DNA of 64,000 nt from positions 1,846,001 through 1,910,000 of the forward strand of contig JAWKLD010000001.1 in assembly GCA_041392855.1 (NCBI GenBank), read 5' to 3'. The position numbers were made by a program, and so were the translations under genes. This DNA is from Flavipsychrobacter sp. (GTDB taxonomy: Bacteria; Bacteroidota; Bacteroidia; Chitinophagales; Chitinophagaceae). The notes under the pieces were generated by a model. The model was not told where the DNA came from, did not search any database, and was given only the letters and a program-made list of their open reading frames with translations. This document shows, piece after piece, positions 24,427-33,114 of the stretch (position 1 is the first letter of the stretch; every line of letters starts with the position of its first letter).

Positions 24427-25320
24427 CTATGCTAGCGTTAATGCAATATTTTTCAGCTTATCCGCATCTATTATCGAGCTGATCTTTACAATACGATTTT
24501 CACTATCGAGCGTAAAGACCTGACAAGTAGTAAGTGTATCCTTATAGTAGTAAAGTATAGCAGGTTGGTGATTGACCTCTGCTATTTTCATGGTTTGCTT
24601 TTGCTGATACATATCGTACACCTTTAGCAACAACGCTGCACATTCGGCAACACCTTCCGTTACATTGCGCACTACTCTTACCTTATCACCACCGTCTGCC
24701 ACTACTACTATTTCGTCGGCAAAGAGTTGCTCCAGCTTGTGCGTATCTCTACTTCTTATGGCATTGATATAATCAGCAAGGTAGTCTTTGCTCTTCTTTT
24801 TTTCCTGCACCACTAGCTCTGTAGGGGCTGCACTCTTCAGTTTTTGCTTGGCTCGGCTTAATAGTTTTCTTGAATTGTCAATTGTGCTATTGAGTACTTC
24901 AGCTATTTCCTTATGAGAATAGTTGAATGCTTCCTTCAATACAAATACTGCTCTTTCTTTTATGGTAAGCTGGTCGAGCAATATGAGCATGGCATAAGAG
25001 ACGATATCGTTTAAATGCAGGTTAGTATCTGCATTTTCTGTAGCAACAGGTTCTGGCAAACGCACATTATCAGATACCGTTCTACTTCTACGCTTTTTGA
25101 TATTGATAGACTGGTTGACCACACTTTTTACCAGATAACCTTTTATGTTGTCAATATCAGTATCAGCTTCCTTGCTTATATAGTTACTCAGCACATCTTG
25201 CACAGCGTCTTTAGCATCGTCTGTAGAGCCCAGTATATTATAGGCATACGGGAACAACCAATCTGGATACTCTTCAAGCAGTTTATCTTTCATAACCTTA
25301 TAAGACAACTCAGCAACCAC
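24427..25320 (-). CDS. ECF41/SigJ-like sigma factor with SnoaL-like C-terminal domain
   Basis: 297 aa. Sigma region 2 lies at about 20-80 (FPYAYNILGSTDDAKDAVQD) and region 4 at about 110-165 (LTIKERAVFVLKEAFNYSHK), followed by a roughly 120-residue extension of SnoaL/NTF2 type (DYLADYINAIRSRDTHKLEQ). That extension takes the place of an anti-sigma factor in ECF41 proteins and modulates activity. An internal Met at 25293 begins MKDKLLEEYPD and is an equally good start. ECF41 genes usually sit next to a redox enzyme they control; here the azoreductase and cupin follow. Confidence 0.87.
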   Translation of the reverse strand: MVAELSYKVMKDKLLEEYPDWLFPYAYNILGSTDDAKDAVQDVLSNYISKEADTDIDNIKGYLVKSVVNQSINIKKRRSRTVSDNVRLPEPVATENADTNLHLNDIVSYAMLILLDQLTIKERAVFVLKEAFNYSHKEIAEVLNSTIDNSRKLLSRAKQKLKSAAPTELVVQEKKKSKDYLADYINAIRSRDTHKLEQLFADEIVVVADGGDKVRVVRNVTEGVAECAALLLKVYDMYQQKQTMKIAEVNHQPAILYYYKDTLTTCQVFTLDSENRIVKISSIIDADKLKNIALTLA

Positions 25321-25335
25321 AAACGTGACAACTAT

Positions 25336-27597
25336 TTACTTCAGCATTAGCTTAAAGCTGGCATTGCCTTGCTGTGGTGCTACCAGCTTTACAAAATATA
25401 GGCCTTTGGGCTGGTCAGAAACATCAAGCGCTATATGATTAGCACCTATATTTAGATGCAGGTCACTAGTGGTTAGTTTTTTACCCATCATATCATATAA
25501 CGTTACATAGGCATCTTCTGCTTTAGCACTATTGAAGTCTATATGAAACCTACCTGTCGTAGGGTTGGGATATAACTGCGCATCTATAGTGCCTGCACCT
25601 GTTGTATTATTTATAGTTAAGTAAGTGATGGCTTGTTGCACCGCCCCAAAAGCATTTACCTTACCATAGCCCCACCATTCTTTTTTCATGATGCTGATAG
25701 AGCCTGTGTGTGCATCTTGTATCGCTGTTGTTTGTAGAATATTACGCACATCTTCAGGCCCCAGCTTAGGGTTGGCCTCCAGCATCTGAGCTACAATACC
25801 TGCCACTACAGGAGAAGACATGGACGTACCTGTAAGCATGGCATATCGATACTCTAAATTATCTATGGGGTTCTTATACTCTGCCACCACACTGCTGCGC
25901 GATGATGTAGAAGGCTTGTATGCATCGTCAAAAATACTTACTGCTGACCCTATGAATAACCCCGGTGCAGATATATCAGGCTTCACCCTATTGTCTAGCG
26001 AAGGACCTATGCTGGAGTATGGAGCACGCTTGCCGTTTTGCACCCATGACGAATAATCTACCACGCCACCGTCTACATTTTTATAGTTGACCGTAGAGGC
26101 ATAAGACGCTACCGCAATAGCCGACTTGGTAGTCGCCATATCGCCCACCGTCATCGTTACCTTACCTGCGGTAGTATTAGGTATGGTGCCCGACGACCAA
26201 AAACGTCCATAGATACCTCTTGTCTTATCTACATAACCCGTCCACATATGTATATCCCCATCATTACCTTTTGCACTAACTACTATTGTATTTTTTGATT
26301 TTTGATGAAAGCGCAGGAATACTCTCGGCTTACCATTGAAACTTGCAGACTCGGTGACCATTTCTACCCAACAGGTATCGCCATCAGTACCTACAAGTAC
26401 ATCTTGGTGTAGCTTGTTGTCCAAGCAGATGAACCCCGTTGTAGCTCCAGCAGTGCTACCATTATACAAGGTTACCTGCATGCAAAAGTTTTTGGTCTTT
26501 TCGCCCCATACGTCTACCCATGTTTTATTAAGTGCTGAGTTCAACTCCAACTCGGTATTCACTATAGTATCTGTGGCAGAAAAAGATTTATCGACATGGA
26601 GGTAATTATCACCATTGTTGCCTGCAGAGCAAACAAATATTTTTCCCTGATTGGTCATATTATCACAAGCCTGACTGAACAAAGAAGTTCCATCGTGCGG
26701 ACCAACACTACAGCCCCAACTTAGGTTCACTACTGCTGGTTTGCTTACCGATGAGGCATAAGAGTAGATATAACTGATACCATCCAGTATATCTGCCATG
26801 CCTGTATTCATCCATTGCGTAGAGTCGGGGGTAATGCCTACCAATACCAGATCGCTAGAATAAGCCACCCCTCTATGCTCTTTATTATTGCTACCCACAC
26901 CACTACCTGCAGCTATGCCTGCCACATGTGCTCCGTGCGAAAACTGTGTCAAGTCCGTACCCTTTTGCTTCATCTTGGTAGAGTCGGTCAGTTCGTCGCC
27001 ATAGGTTTGTCCATTGGGCGGTGTTCCCTGCCCTTTCTGTTCCCATATTCTTTTAATGCGCCATTGTCCACCCGCTGTATCCCTTAGCGATGGGTGTGCA
27101 TAGTCAAAACCTGCATCTATGATACCTACAACAACTCCTTTACCAGAGTAGGCCATTTGTAGTGGCGCATAGCCTCCGTGTACAGAGTCTACCCTGCTGG
27201 CTACTCTTGCATTCTTCATATCGGGTGCTATAGGCATATCTACAGCTATATAATCAACCCCTTCTACTTGGGTAAACGCCTGCAGTTGCTCCGTAGGTAT
27301 CGACACTGTCCATATATTACCTGCACGTGTACCTACTCTTACACCCAGCTGCTCAAAATCCCTATCTCTAACTGTTTTATTTACTTTTACGATTGCCCCT
27401 AGATAAAGGCGCCCAGTAGCATCTTTTCTATACACATATTCCTTGAGGGGCTCGCCAGACTCATTTTGCTGTATATCCTTTAGGTAAAACTGTGTGAAAG
27501 GAGAAAGCTTGGCTTTGGACGATGCACCTGCTTGTGCATAACTAAGCTTTGCTAACGATACCAAAACAACCAATAATAGTAGCGATCTAGACTGCAT
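25336..27597 (-). CDS. S8 subtilisin-like serine protease with T9SS sorting domain
   Basis: 753 aa. Signal peptide (1-21, ends LSYAQ), a propeptide-like region to about 145, then the subtilase domain with Asp161 (GIIDAGFD), His221 (SHGAHVAG) and Ser592 (GTSMSSPVVAG). The catalytic domain is split by a roughly 200-residue insert (about 360-520), which may be a PA-like or beta-sandwich domain. The last 75 residues are a type A T9SS C-terminal domain (LYPNPTTGRFHIDF, LYDMMGKKL, QPKGLYFVKL). Predicted secreted endopeptidase. Only 15 bp from the sigma-factor start, so the two genes are probably cotranscribed. Confidence 0.9.
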   Translation of the reverse strand: MQSRSLLLLVVLVSLAKLSYAQAGASSKAKLSPFTQFYLKDIQQNESGEPLKEYVYRKDATGRLYLGAIVKVNKTVRDRDFEQLGVRVGTRAGNIWTVSIPTEQLQAFTQVEGVDYIAVDMPIAPDMKNARVASRVDSVHGGYAPLQMAYSGKGVVVGIIDAGFDYAHPSLRDTAGGQWRIKRIWEQKGQGTPPNGQTYGDELTDSTKMKQKGTDLTQFSHGAHVAGIAAGSGVGSNNKEHRGVAYSSDLVLVGITPDSTQWMNTGMADILDGISYIYSYASSVSKPAVVNLSWGCSVGPHDGTSLFSQACDNMTNQGKIFVCSAGNNGDNYLHVDKSFSATDTIVNTELELNSALNKTWVDVWGEKTKNFCMQVTLYNGSTAGATTGFICLDNKLHQDVLVGTDGDTCWVEMVTESASFNGKPRVFLRFHQKSKNTIVVSAKGNDGDIHMWTGYVDKTRGIYGRFWSSGTIPNTTAGKVTMTVGDMATTKSAIAVASYASTVNYKNVDGGVVDYSSWVQNGKRAPYSSIGPSLDNRVKPDISAPGLFIGSAVSIFDDAYKPSTSSRSSVVAEYKNPIDNLEYRYAMLTGTSMSSPVVAGIVAQMLEANPKLGPEDVRNILQTTAIQDAHTGSISIMKKEWWGYGKVNAFGAVQQAITYLTINNTTGAGTIDAQLYPNPTTGRFHIDFNSAKAEDAYVTLYDMMGKKLTTSDLHLNIGANHIALDVSDQPKGLYFVKLVAPQQGNASFKLMLK

Positions 27598-27691
27598 AAT
27601 GAACTGCGTTTATGGTACAAAATAGCCCAATTTGCAGGAACAATTATCATTTATCCATTTTATTTATACACTCAACATTCGCAACTGGGTT

Positions 27692-27775
27692 GTTAAGCGC
27701 TGGTTAATCGGATGCTAATAAAGCGTTAACAAATAACACCTACTACTATATATGTATATGTGAAATATATTTTTG
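27692..27775 (+). promoter_or_regulatory. GTTAA-array promoter 3 (orphan RNA)
   Basis: GTTAAG 27692, GTTAAT 27703, GTTAAC 27725 (steps 11 and 22). The -7 box TATTTTTG, a perfect TAnnTTTG, ends at 27775, 50 bp from the proximal repeat. Confidence 0.8.
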
Positions 27776-27780
27776 AGCTA

Positions 27781-27868
27781 ACAAATAAAGTAAACAGACC
27801 CACCTAATACTTCCTCGAAAAAGATCTCATCCAAAAAGCTTCTAAGGGACCTCCGCAAGGGTCCCTTT
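27781..27868 (+). ncRNA. predicted small RNA of about 90 nt
   Basis: The stretch from the promoter at 27775 to the terminator at 27844-27868 has no ATG, GTG or TTG on the + strand. It is CU- and A-rich, starting about ACAAATAAAG and holding ACCCACC, CTTCCTCG and ATCTCATCC as unpaired C/U tracts, then a strong stem and T-run. Promoter, lack of an ORF and terminator together indicate a free-standing sRNA of the GTTAA regulon. The transcription start is inferred to lie 5-6 nt after the -7 box. Confidence 0.6.
27844..27868 (+). terminator. terminator of the predicted sRNA
   Basis: AAGGGACC-TCCGCAAG-GGTCCCTT followed by TTC. The 8-bp stem has no mismatch. Confidence 0.85.
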
Positions 27869-27889
27869 TCCCTTCTTATATAAATGCTA

Positions 27890-28855
27890 TTATTTTTCTG
27901 TAGACTTTTTGGCAATTAATCTAATAACACTATCCAGCTCATTAGCAGAGGATACAATGCCTGATATGATCTCTTTATTGGTAGGATTGGCATAATTATC
28001 TACATCCATGAGCTGTACTAGCCCAAGAATGGTTGCTACATGCTTACGTACTTTGTGCGAGTATAACCACGAAATTTCTTCTAAGTTCTTATTATGCTTT
28101 TCTATCTCATGGATATGTTTCAGCCTTTCGCTTATATTTCTAGAAAAACAGCTTACTCCAACTATTTCATCTTTACTACTGTTTATGGGGTTGAATGTAG
28201 TTTCAGTAGATGCTGTAATATCTTCTTGTACAATACTAAAGGTCTCTCCAGCTAAGGCTCTATTATAGTAGCCTTCCCATAATTTTTTCACCTCTTCATC
28301 AAACTCACTTAGTAATAAATTCTCTCCTTGCTTCAGTGTACGTTTTATTTGGGCGGATACAGAATTTTGAAAAGCCTGATTGGCATATATCAACTTCATG
28401 TCTCTATCGACCGACCATATCAGGTCATCCGTATTATTAATAAGTGCACTGATATTTCTTTCATTGTTGGCCAGCGCCTCACGCATATCATGCTGCTTGG
28501 TCTCGTCTGTAAAAAAGATATTTAACCCATCTGGTGTAGGATATACGTTTACCGACACCCATTTATTAAGAGAAGTGGAGTATTCTTCAAAATGCCTTAC
28601 TTCTTTTCGCTCTTTGGCTATATGATATTCTGTGAAAAATTTCTGTGTTTTTGCAGTGGGGAACTGCTCCCAATAATCCTTACCTATAAACTCACCATGC
28701 TCATAACCGCACATAAGACTAAACGCCTTATTGGCATGACTAATTTTCCAGTCGTTATCTAAGCTAAAGAACCCATCGGTAATACTATCTATTATATCCT
28801 CTAGCTCTGCTACACGCTGTTGATGATCTTGGTGATTTGCGTTTTTTTTGAACAT
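27890..28855 (-). CDS. two-PAS signalling protein without ATPase domain
   Basis: 321 aa, cytosolic. PAS domain 1 (about 15-125: ITDGFFSLDNDWKISHANKA), PAS domain 2 (about 130-240: DLIWSVDRDMKLIYANQAF, closing GVSCFSRNISER), then a histidine-kinase-like dimerisation helix (WLYSHKVRKHVATILGLVQL) with His in the expected place. The HATPase domain is missing: the protein ends about 45 residues after the helix pair. Such truncated forms recur in Bacteroidota and may dimerise with, or receive phosphate from, other kinases. It is transcribed towards the predicted sRNA. Confidence 0.82.
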   Translation of the reverse strand: MFKKNANHQDHQQRVAELEDIIDSITDGFFSLDNDWKISHANKAFSLMCGYEHGEFIGKDYWEQFPTAKTQKFFTEYHIAKERKEVRHFEEYSTSLNKWVSVNVYPTPDGLNIFFTDETKQHDMREALANNERNISALINNTDDLIWSVDRDMKLIYANQAFQNSVSAQIKRTLKQGENLLLSEFDEEVKKLWEGYYNRALAGETFSIVQEDITASTETTFNPINSSKDEIVGVSCFSRNISERLKHIHEIEKHNKNLEEISWLYSHKVRKHVATILGLVQLMDVDNYANPTNKEIISGIVSSANELDSVIRLIAKKSTEK

Positions 28856-28948
28856 AGTTAGTAGGTAAGTGGCAAATGACTCCTCTAACTTAACAAAAAA
28901 ATGCCGAATTAGTTCTACATAAGTAGAATAAGATGTGTGAGTTACACA

Positions 28949-31120
28949 TTAAAGTTCTTTATTGGGCAACTGAATGTAGAATGTTGTGCCCTTACCCTCT
29001 ACGCTGTCTACTATAATATCGCCTCCATTTTGCTGTACAAAACGATAGGCCAACATCAAACCGATACCGGTACCTTTCTCTCCCGAAGTACCTATGGTAC
29101 TGCTATTGGTATCGCCATCAAAAAGATGCTTAAGTACCTCAGGCGACATGCCCACACCTGTATCGGTAATACTAATAATGGTAAACTCGTCGTCTTTTGT
29201 AGCATTAACGGTAATAATACCATTGACAGGGGTAAACTTCACCGCATTAGATAATATATTACGTACTACCATCAATGTTTGATTACGATCGGCAAAGGCG
29301 TTGGTATTTTCCGGTACGTTATTAATGATGGTGATATTCTTATTTTTTGCAGGGTCTTGCAGCACACCTATACATTCCACCACCTTTTTATACAGATCTA
29401 TCAACTCTTTGCGCAGCATATTCTCCCCTTTCATCTGGTCTCTTGCCCATAGTAACAGGTTGTCCAATATCAGGTTCACAGAGTTGAGTTTAGTATCCAG
29501 CTCTTGCTTGTGTATGGCAAACTCTTCAGGGGTGATCACCTCTTCGTCCAGCAACATAAGGGTGCTACTAAGCGCATTGATAGGACTGCGTAGATCGTGA
29601 GACAGGACAGAAAAGGTCATGTCCTTAAAGTTATTCAAGTTGGTCAGGTGCTGTGCCTGATGCTCTATTTCTTCTTTCTGTTTTTCTATCAGCGCCTTAC
29701 TCTTCTGCAGGTTTTTCAGGTTTCGATAGACCAGATAAGCTATGGCTGCTGATAGTAAAAGGCCTATAAGTGCTGCTATCAGGAGTACTTTCTGCACATC
29801 GTTCTTCTTTTCATCTATAACCTGTGCCTGCTTTAGCTTATCAATACGGTCTTGCTTTTCACCCAGCTCCATCTGAAATTGCATTTGACGCACCTTAGCC
29901 TTCTCACTATTGTTATTCAGCGAGTCTGTGTATTTTCTATTCTCCTTAAAGTACTTTAGGGCATTACGATAGTCTCCCAGCTTTTCATAGCTTTCAAACA
30001 AGGTATAGCTAGCCTGCTTGGCATCTTCTCTTAGTTCTAGTTCTCTCAATCCCTCCAGCCCTTTCTCTAAATAGCGGATACCTTCTCTCACTCGTCCTTT
30101 TTTCAGCAATACCTGCCCTACACCCGCATTTGCTACAGCAACTCCTTCCGGATCTTCTATTCTTTTCGACTCGCTGATAGAGCTCATATATATATTATAA
30201 GCCTTATCCAAGTCTCCCAGATCAAGGTAGCATTCTGCTAGGTTTTGATGAATTAGATTAACTAGGTAGTTGCTTTGCGTCTGTTCAGCGGATTTAAGGG
30301 CTTCCAATTCATAATATAAGGCAGAATCGTACTTCCCTTGTTTGCCATATATCATTGAGTGTGTGGTCAATACAGATACCTTGCTCCAAGGCGTTCCGTA
30401 CTTGTCCATCATACGAGCACAGCTATCTGCATATTTAATGGCCATTGGGTAATCGCCCAAACGATAATAGACATTAGAGATATTTAATAGAGAATATTGT
30501 ATGTCTATCCAGGCTTTTTGGCCTTCATACAGCATTAAACTTTCCTGATAGTCGATAAGCGCCTTGGCATAATTGCCCATCTTATAATAGATACTACCAA
30601 TATTGCTGCTTGCTTTGGCCAGCAATAGCTTGTTTTGTGTCTTTCTACCCACGGCACGGGCACTATCATAATAGGCTATGGCCGATTCGTACTCCGTTTT
30701 ACGCAAGTAAACACTACCTATATCATTTAATATAGACCCTATACTTACCAGCAGGCTGTTCTTTTTAGCAATAGTTAGCCCTTTATCATATATTTTAAGG
30801 CTTGTATCAAACTTGCTAAGGGTATAATAATGAGAGCCTAAAGCCTGATAAGCATTGGCCTTACCTTTATTATAGTCGATCTTTTCTGATAGCGCTAAGG
30901 CTCGCGTTGCATATTTATAAGAAGAATCTACATTATCGGGCTGGTGAGCAAGACTTAAAGTGATCAATAGGTCTGCCCTTTCTTCATTTTCAGCCGTGTG
31001 CTTGGCTAACAAACTACGGATACTATCTACATTACCCGACTGTGCTATAGCAGGGTTACATAGATAGTAAGTACTTAAAAACACCGCTAAAAGCAGTGTA
31101 ATTATCCTTTTGCTTGTCAT
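28949..31120 (-). CDS. TPR-repeat membrane histidine kinase
   Basis: 723 aa. Signal peptide (about 1-26), seven or so TPR units (about 45-400: KALIDYQESLMLYEGQ, YDSALYYELEALKSAE), coiled coil, one TM helix (LLIAALIGLLLSAAIAYLVY, about 440-460), HisKA with H-box SVLSHDLRSPINAL, and HATPase with N-box RNILSNAVKFTP, G1 DTGVGMS and G2 EKGTGIGLML. Periplasmic TPR sensor with a cytosolic kinase. No response regulator is next to it, so it is an orphan. It lies between array promoters 3 and 4 of the GTTAA set, but no evidence ties it to them. Confidence 0.9.
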   Translation of the reverse strand: MTSKRIITLLLAVFLSTYYLCNPAIAQSGNVDSIRSLLAKHTAENEERADLLITLSLAHQPDNVDSSYKYATRALALSEKIDYNKGKANAYQALGSHYYTLSKFDTSLKIYDKGLTIAKKNSLLVSIGSILNDIGSVYLRKTEYESAIAYYDSARAVGRKTQNKLLLAKASSNIGSIYYKMGNYAKALIDYQESLMLYEGQKAWIDIQYSLLNISNVYYRLGDYPMAIKYADSCARMMDKYGTPWSKVSVLTTHSMIYGKQGKYDSALYYELEALKSAEQTQSNYLVNLIHQNLAECYLDLGDLDKAYNIYMSSISESKRIEDPEGVAVANAGVGQVLLKKGRVREGIRYLEKGLEGLRELELREDAKQASYTLFESYEKLGDYRNALKYFKENRKYTDSLNNNSEKAKVRQMQFQMELGEKQDRIDKLKQAQVIDEKKNDVQKVLLIAALIGLLLSAAIAYLVYRNLKNLQKSKALIEKQKEEIEHQAQHLTNLNNFKDMTFSVLSHDLRSPINALSSTLMLLDEEVITPEEFAIHKQELDTKLNSVNLILDNLLLWARDQMKGENMLRKELIDLYKKVVECIGVLQDPAKNKNITIINNVPENTNAFADRNQTLMVVRNILSNAVKFTPVNGIITVNATKDDEFTIISITDTGVGMSPEVLKHLFDGDTNSSTIGTSGEKGTGIGLMLAYRFVQQNGGDIIVDSVEGKGTTFYIQLPNKEL

Positions 31121-31239
31121 TTAATTGCTGATTATCAACCACATAGAAAGAAAAACCTTATACCACATTTCTATGCAGCACAAATATATGTAATTAAAAA
31201 CTAAGGCAAGAATGAAATGCTTCTACAGGTATTGCATTT

Positions 31240-31345
31240 GTTAATTAGCGGTTAACTGCTTGTAACCCAATCGTTAACTGCTTGCAAAACGGCAGTTAAC
31301 AAGGATCAATTATTCGTCTCATGGGCTGTTTGTGCCCCATCTTTG
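31240..31345 (+). promoter_or_regulatory. GTTAA-array promoter 4 (31398 gene)
   Basis: GTTAAT 31240, GTTAAC 31251, 31273 and 31295: one 11-bp step, then two exact 22-bp steps. The -7 box CATCTTTG ends at 31345, 50 bp from the proximal repeat. The TGCTTG after two of the repeats suggests a binding site longer than six bases. Confidence 0.88.
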
Positions 31346-31397
31346 TGTCAACAAACGAACAAACAACTAAAAACAACAGATCACAAACATTTTAAAG

Positions 31398-32174
31398 ATG
31401 AAAAATTTCAAAACCATATTACTACTTACTTGCCTTCTAGGTCTTAGCACAGCGGCACTTGCACAAGGTGGCAACGGCGGAAGAAACAGCAATGGCAATA
31501 ATGGAAACGCTTACGGAAACCAAGGAAACGGAAATGGAAACGGAAACAACGGTAACGGAAATGGAAACGGAGGAAGCAATGGCGGTAATACTAACAATGG
31601 AAACAACGGTAACCATCAAGGTGGTGGCAACAACGGAAACGGTATAGGAAACGGAGGAGGAAGCAGTACTTCTAGCAACTCTGGAACTTCTACAGGAGCA
31701 AGCCAGTCTACTCATGTATCTTTAAGCAACGCAATCGAGATCACTTTCACAAATACAGGTAACGCTACTGGTAGCGATGTTACTATCCCTTTCTCAACTG
31801 TTAACGACTATGCTAACGGTGTAGAAACTAGCACTCAAAACTTGAGAGTACGTTCTAACAAAGACTTTACAGTTGCAGTAAAAACAAATGCTACTAACTT
31901 CTCCTATAGTGGTTCTACTAGCCCAGCTCCGGTAATGCCTGTTTCTGGTGTTCTTGGTGTAATGGTAACTAGCAACAACACTGGTGGTTCTATCGGTGCT
32001 AACTTCTCTAGCTCTGCTTACAATACTTTAACTAGCGCTAACCAAGACTTGATCACTGACGGTAGCCGTGGTGGCAACCAAACTTTCTCTGTAAAGTATA
32101 AAGCTACTCCTGGTTTCGCTTACCCTGCTGGTACTTACACTGTAGATGTAGTGTACACTGCTACACAACAATAA
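31398..32174 (+). CDS. small exported beta-sandwich protein with Asn/Gly-rich arm, family member 2
   Basis: 258 aa. Signal peptide of 22 residues (ends AALAQ), an Asn/Gly low-complexity arm of about 75 residues (24-98; repeated NGNGN units), a short Ser/Thr hinge (SSTSSNSGTSTGASQS), and the same beta domain as in the 32436 protein (SNAIEITFTNTGNATGSD through FAYPAGTYTVDVVYTATQ). The beta domain is nearly identical to that of the 32436 product in protein and much of the DNA. Flexible arm plus beta domain suggests a surface adhesin-like or matrix subunit. Codons are strongly optimised. Own promoter and terminator. Confidence 0.82.
   Translation: MKNFKTILLLTCLLGLSTAALAQGGNGGRNSNGNNGNAYGNQGNGNGNGNNGNGNGNGGSNGGNTNNGNNGNHQGGGNNGNGIGNGGGSSTSSNSGTSTGASQSTHVSLSNAIEITFTNTGNATGSDVTIPFSTVNDYANGVETSTQNLRVRSNKDFTVAVKTNATNFSYSGSTSPAPVMPVSGVLGVMVTSNNTGGSIGANFSSSAYNTLTSANQDLITDGSRGGNQTFSVKYKATPGFAYPAGTYTVDVVYTATQQ
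31505..31665 (+). repeat. Asn/Gly-coding low-complexity tandem repeat
   Basis: Degenerate repeats of GGAAACGGAAATGG-type units that encode Asn-Gly runs within the 31398 gene. Repeat number is likely to vary between strains by slippage. Confidence 0.8.
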
Positions 32175-32225
32175 TATCATTATAGATCATTATACACACC
32201 TTAATTATATACACCCAAAAAGCAT

Positions 32226-32258
32226 TAGGGCAGTCCATCTGGGCTGCTTTAGTGTTTT
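32226..32258 (+). terminator. terminator after the 31398 gene
   Basis: GCAGTCC-ATCT-GGGCTGC, a 7-bp stem with one T-G pair, then a T-rich tail. It is the last element before array promoter 5. Confidence 0.75.
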
Positions 32259-32277
32259 ATAGCGGTCGGGGCAGATT

Positions 32278-32360
32278 GTTAACCGCTCGTTAACCAGTTG
32301 CAAATCGGGTGTTAACACCCTGTATTTATTTCCACTATCTCTACCACCGTTGCATCTTTA
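32278..32360 (+). promoter_or_regulatory. GTTAA-array promoter 5 (32436 gene)
   Basis: GTTAAC at 32278, 32289 and 32311 (steps 11 and 22). The -7 box CATCTTTA ends at 32360, 49 bp from the proximal repeat. Confidence 0.85.
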
Positions 32361-32435
32361 CATCATCAAACGAACAAACAACTAAAACAAACATTAACAA
32401 CAACCTTTTTTAACAAACAAACAAAAACAACAATT

Positions 32436-32987
32436 ATGAAAAAGATCATCGCAATCGCAGCATTAGTTTCTCTAGGTTTCGCAGCTAACGCACAAAACGC
32501 TAACAGCTCTGCTTCTCAAACTACTAAATTGGCTTTGAGCAACGCTATCGAAATTACTTTCACTGGAACTGGTAATGCTACAGGTTCTGACGTAACTATC
32601 CCGTTCACAACTGTTAACGACTACGCTAACGGTGTTGAGACTAGCGCTCAAGAACTTAAAGTTCGTTCTAATAAAAACTTCACAGTTGCAGTAAAAACTA
32701 ACGCTGCTAACTTCTCATACAGTGGTTCTACTTCTCCTGCTCCTATAATGCCTGTTTCTGGTGTTCTTGGAGTGATGGTTTCTGCTAACAATACTGGTGG
32801 TAGCATCGGTGCTAACTTCTCTAGCTCTGCTTACAACACTTTGACTAGTTCTAACCAAGACTTGATCACTGACGGTGACCGTGGTGGTAACCAAACTTTC
32901 TCTGTAAAGTATAAAGCTACTCCTGGTTTCGCTTACCCTGCAGGTACTTACACTGTAGATGTAGTTTACACTGCTACTCAAGACTAA
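32436..32987 (+). CDS. small exported beta-sandwich protein, family member 3
   Basis: 183 aa. Signal peptide of 19 residues (ends ANAQ), then one beta domain (about 25-183) almost identical to that of the 31398 protein: KLALSNAIEITFTGTG, TVNDYANGVETSAQELKV, SAYNTLTSSNQDLITDGD, and the terminal GFAYPAGTYTVDVVYTATQD. It lacks the Asn/Gly arm. Codon choice (GCT, GGT, CGT, AAC, TCT, ACT) resembles that of tuf rather than of the neighbours, implying a very abundant product. A terminator follows; the large outer-membrane protein gene is next on the same strand. Confidence 0.82.
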   Translation: MKKIIAIAALVSLGFAANAQNANSSASQTTKLALSNAIEITFTGTGNATGSDVTIPFTTVNDYANGVETSAQELKVRSNKNFTVAVKTNAANFSYSGSTSPAPIMPVSGVLGVMVSANNTGGSIGANFSSSAYNTLTSSNQDLITDGDRGGNQTFSVKYKATPGFAYPAGTYTVDVVYTATQD

Positions 32988-33008
32988 GAAGTCTCTCTCT
33001 CAAAATAT

Positions 33009-33040
33009 AAAAGAGTAGTCCATACGGACTGCTCTTTTTG
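33009..33040 (+). terminator. terminator after the 32436 gene
   Basis: AGAGTAGTCC-ATAC-GGACTGCTCT with a T-run after it (TTTTTG). The 10-bp stem has a single T-G pair. Confidence 0.85.
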
Positions 33041-33114
33041 CTTTGATTATACACATAAACGGCCCTTTTGTTAATAACAAACCATGTCTATTTCTGCTAT
33101 TTCTATATATTATT

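Noticed and set aside
31437..31715. Minus-strand ORF of 92 codons inside the Asn/Gly region
   Set aside because: Low-complexity Ser/Val product that mirrors the tandem repeat on the other strand; no promoter or family.
32715..32981. Minus-strand ORF inside the 32436 gene
   Set aside because: Shadow of the optimised coding sequence; Ser/Arg/Val-rich product without any recognisable feature.
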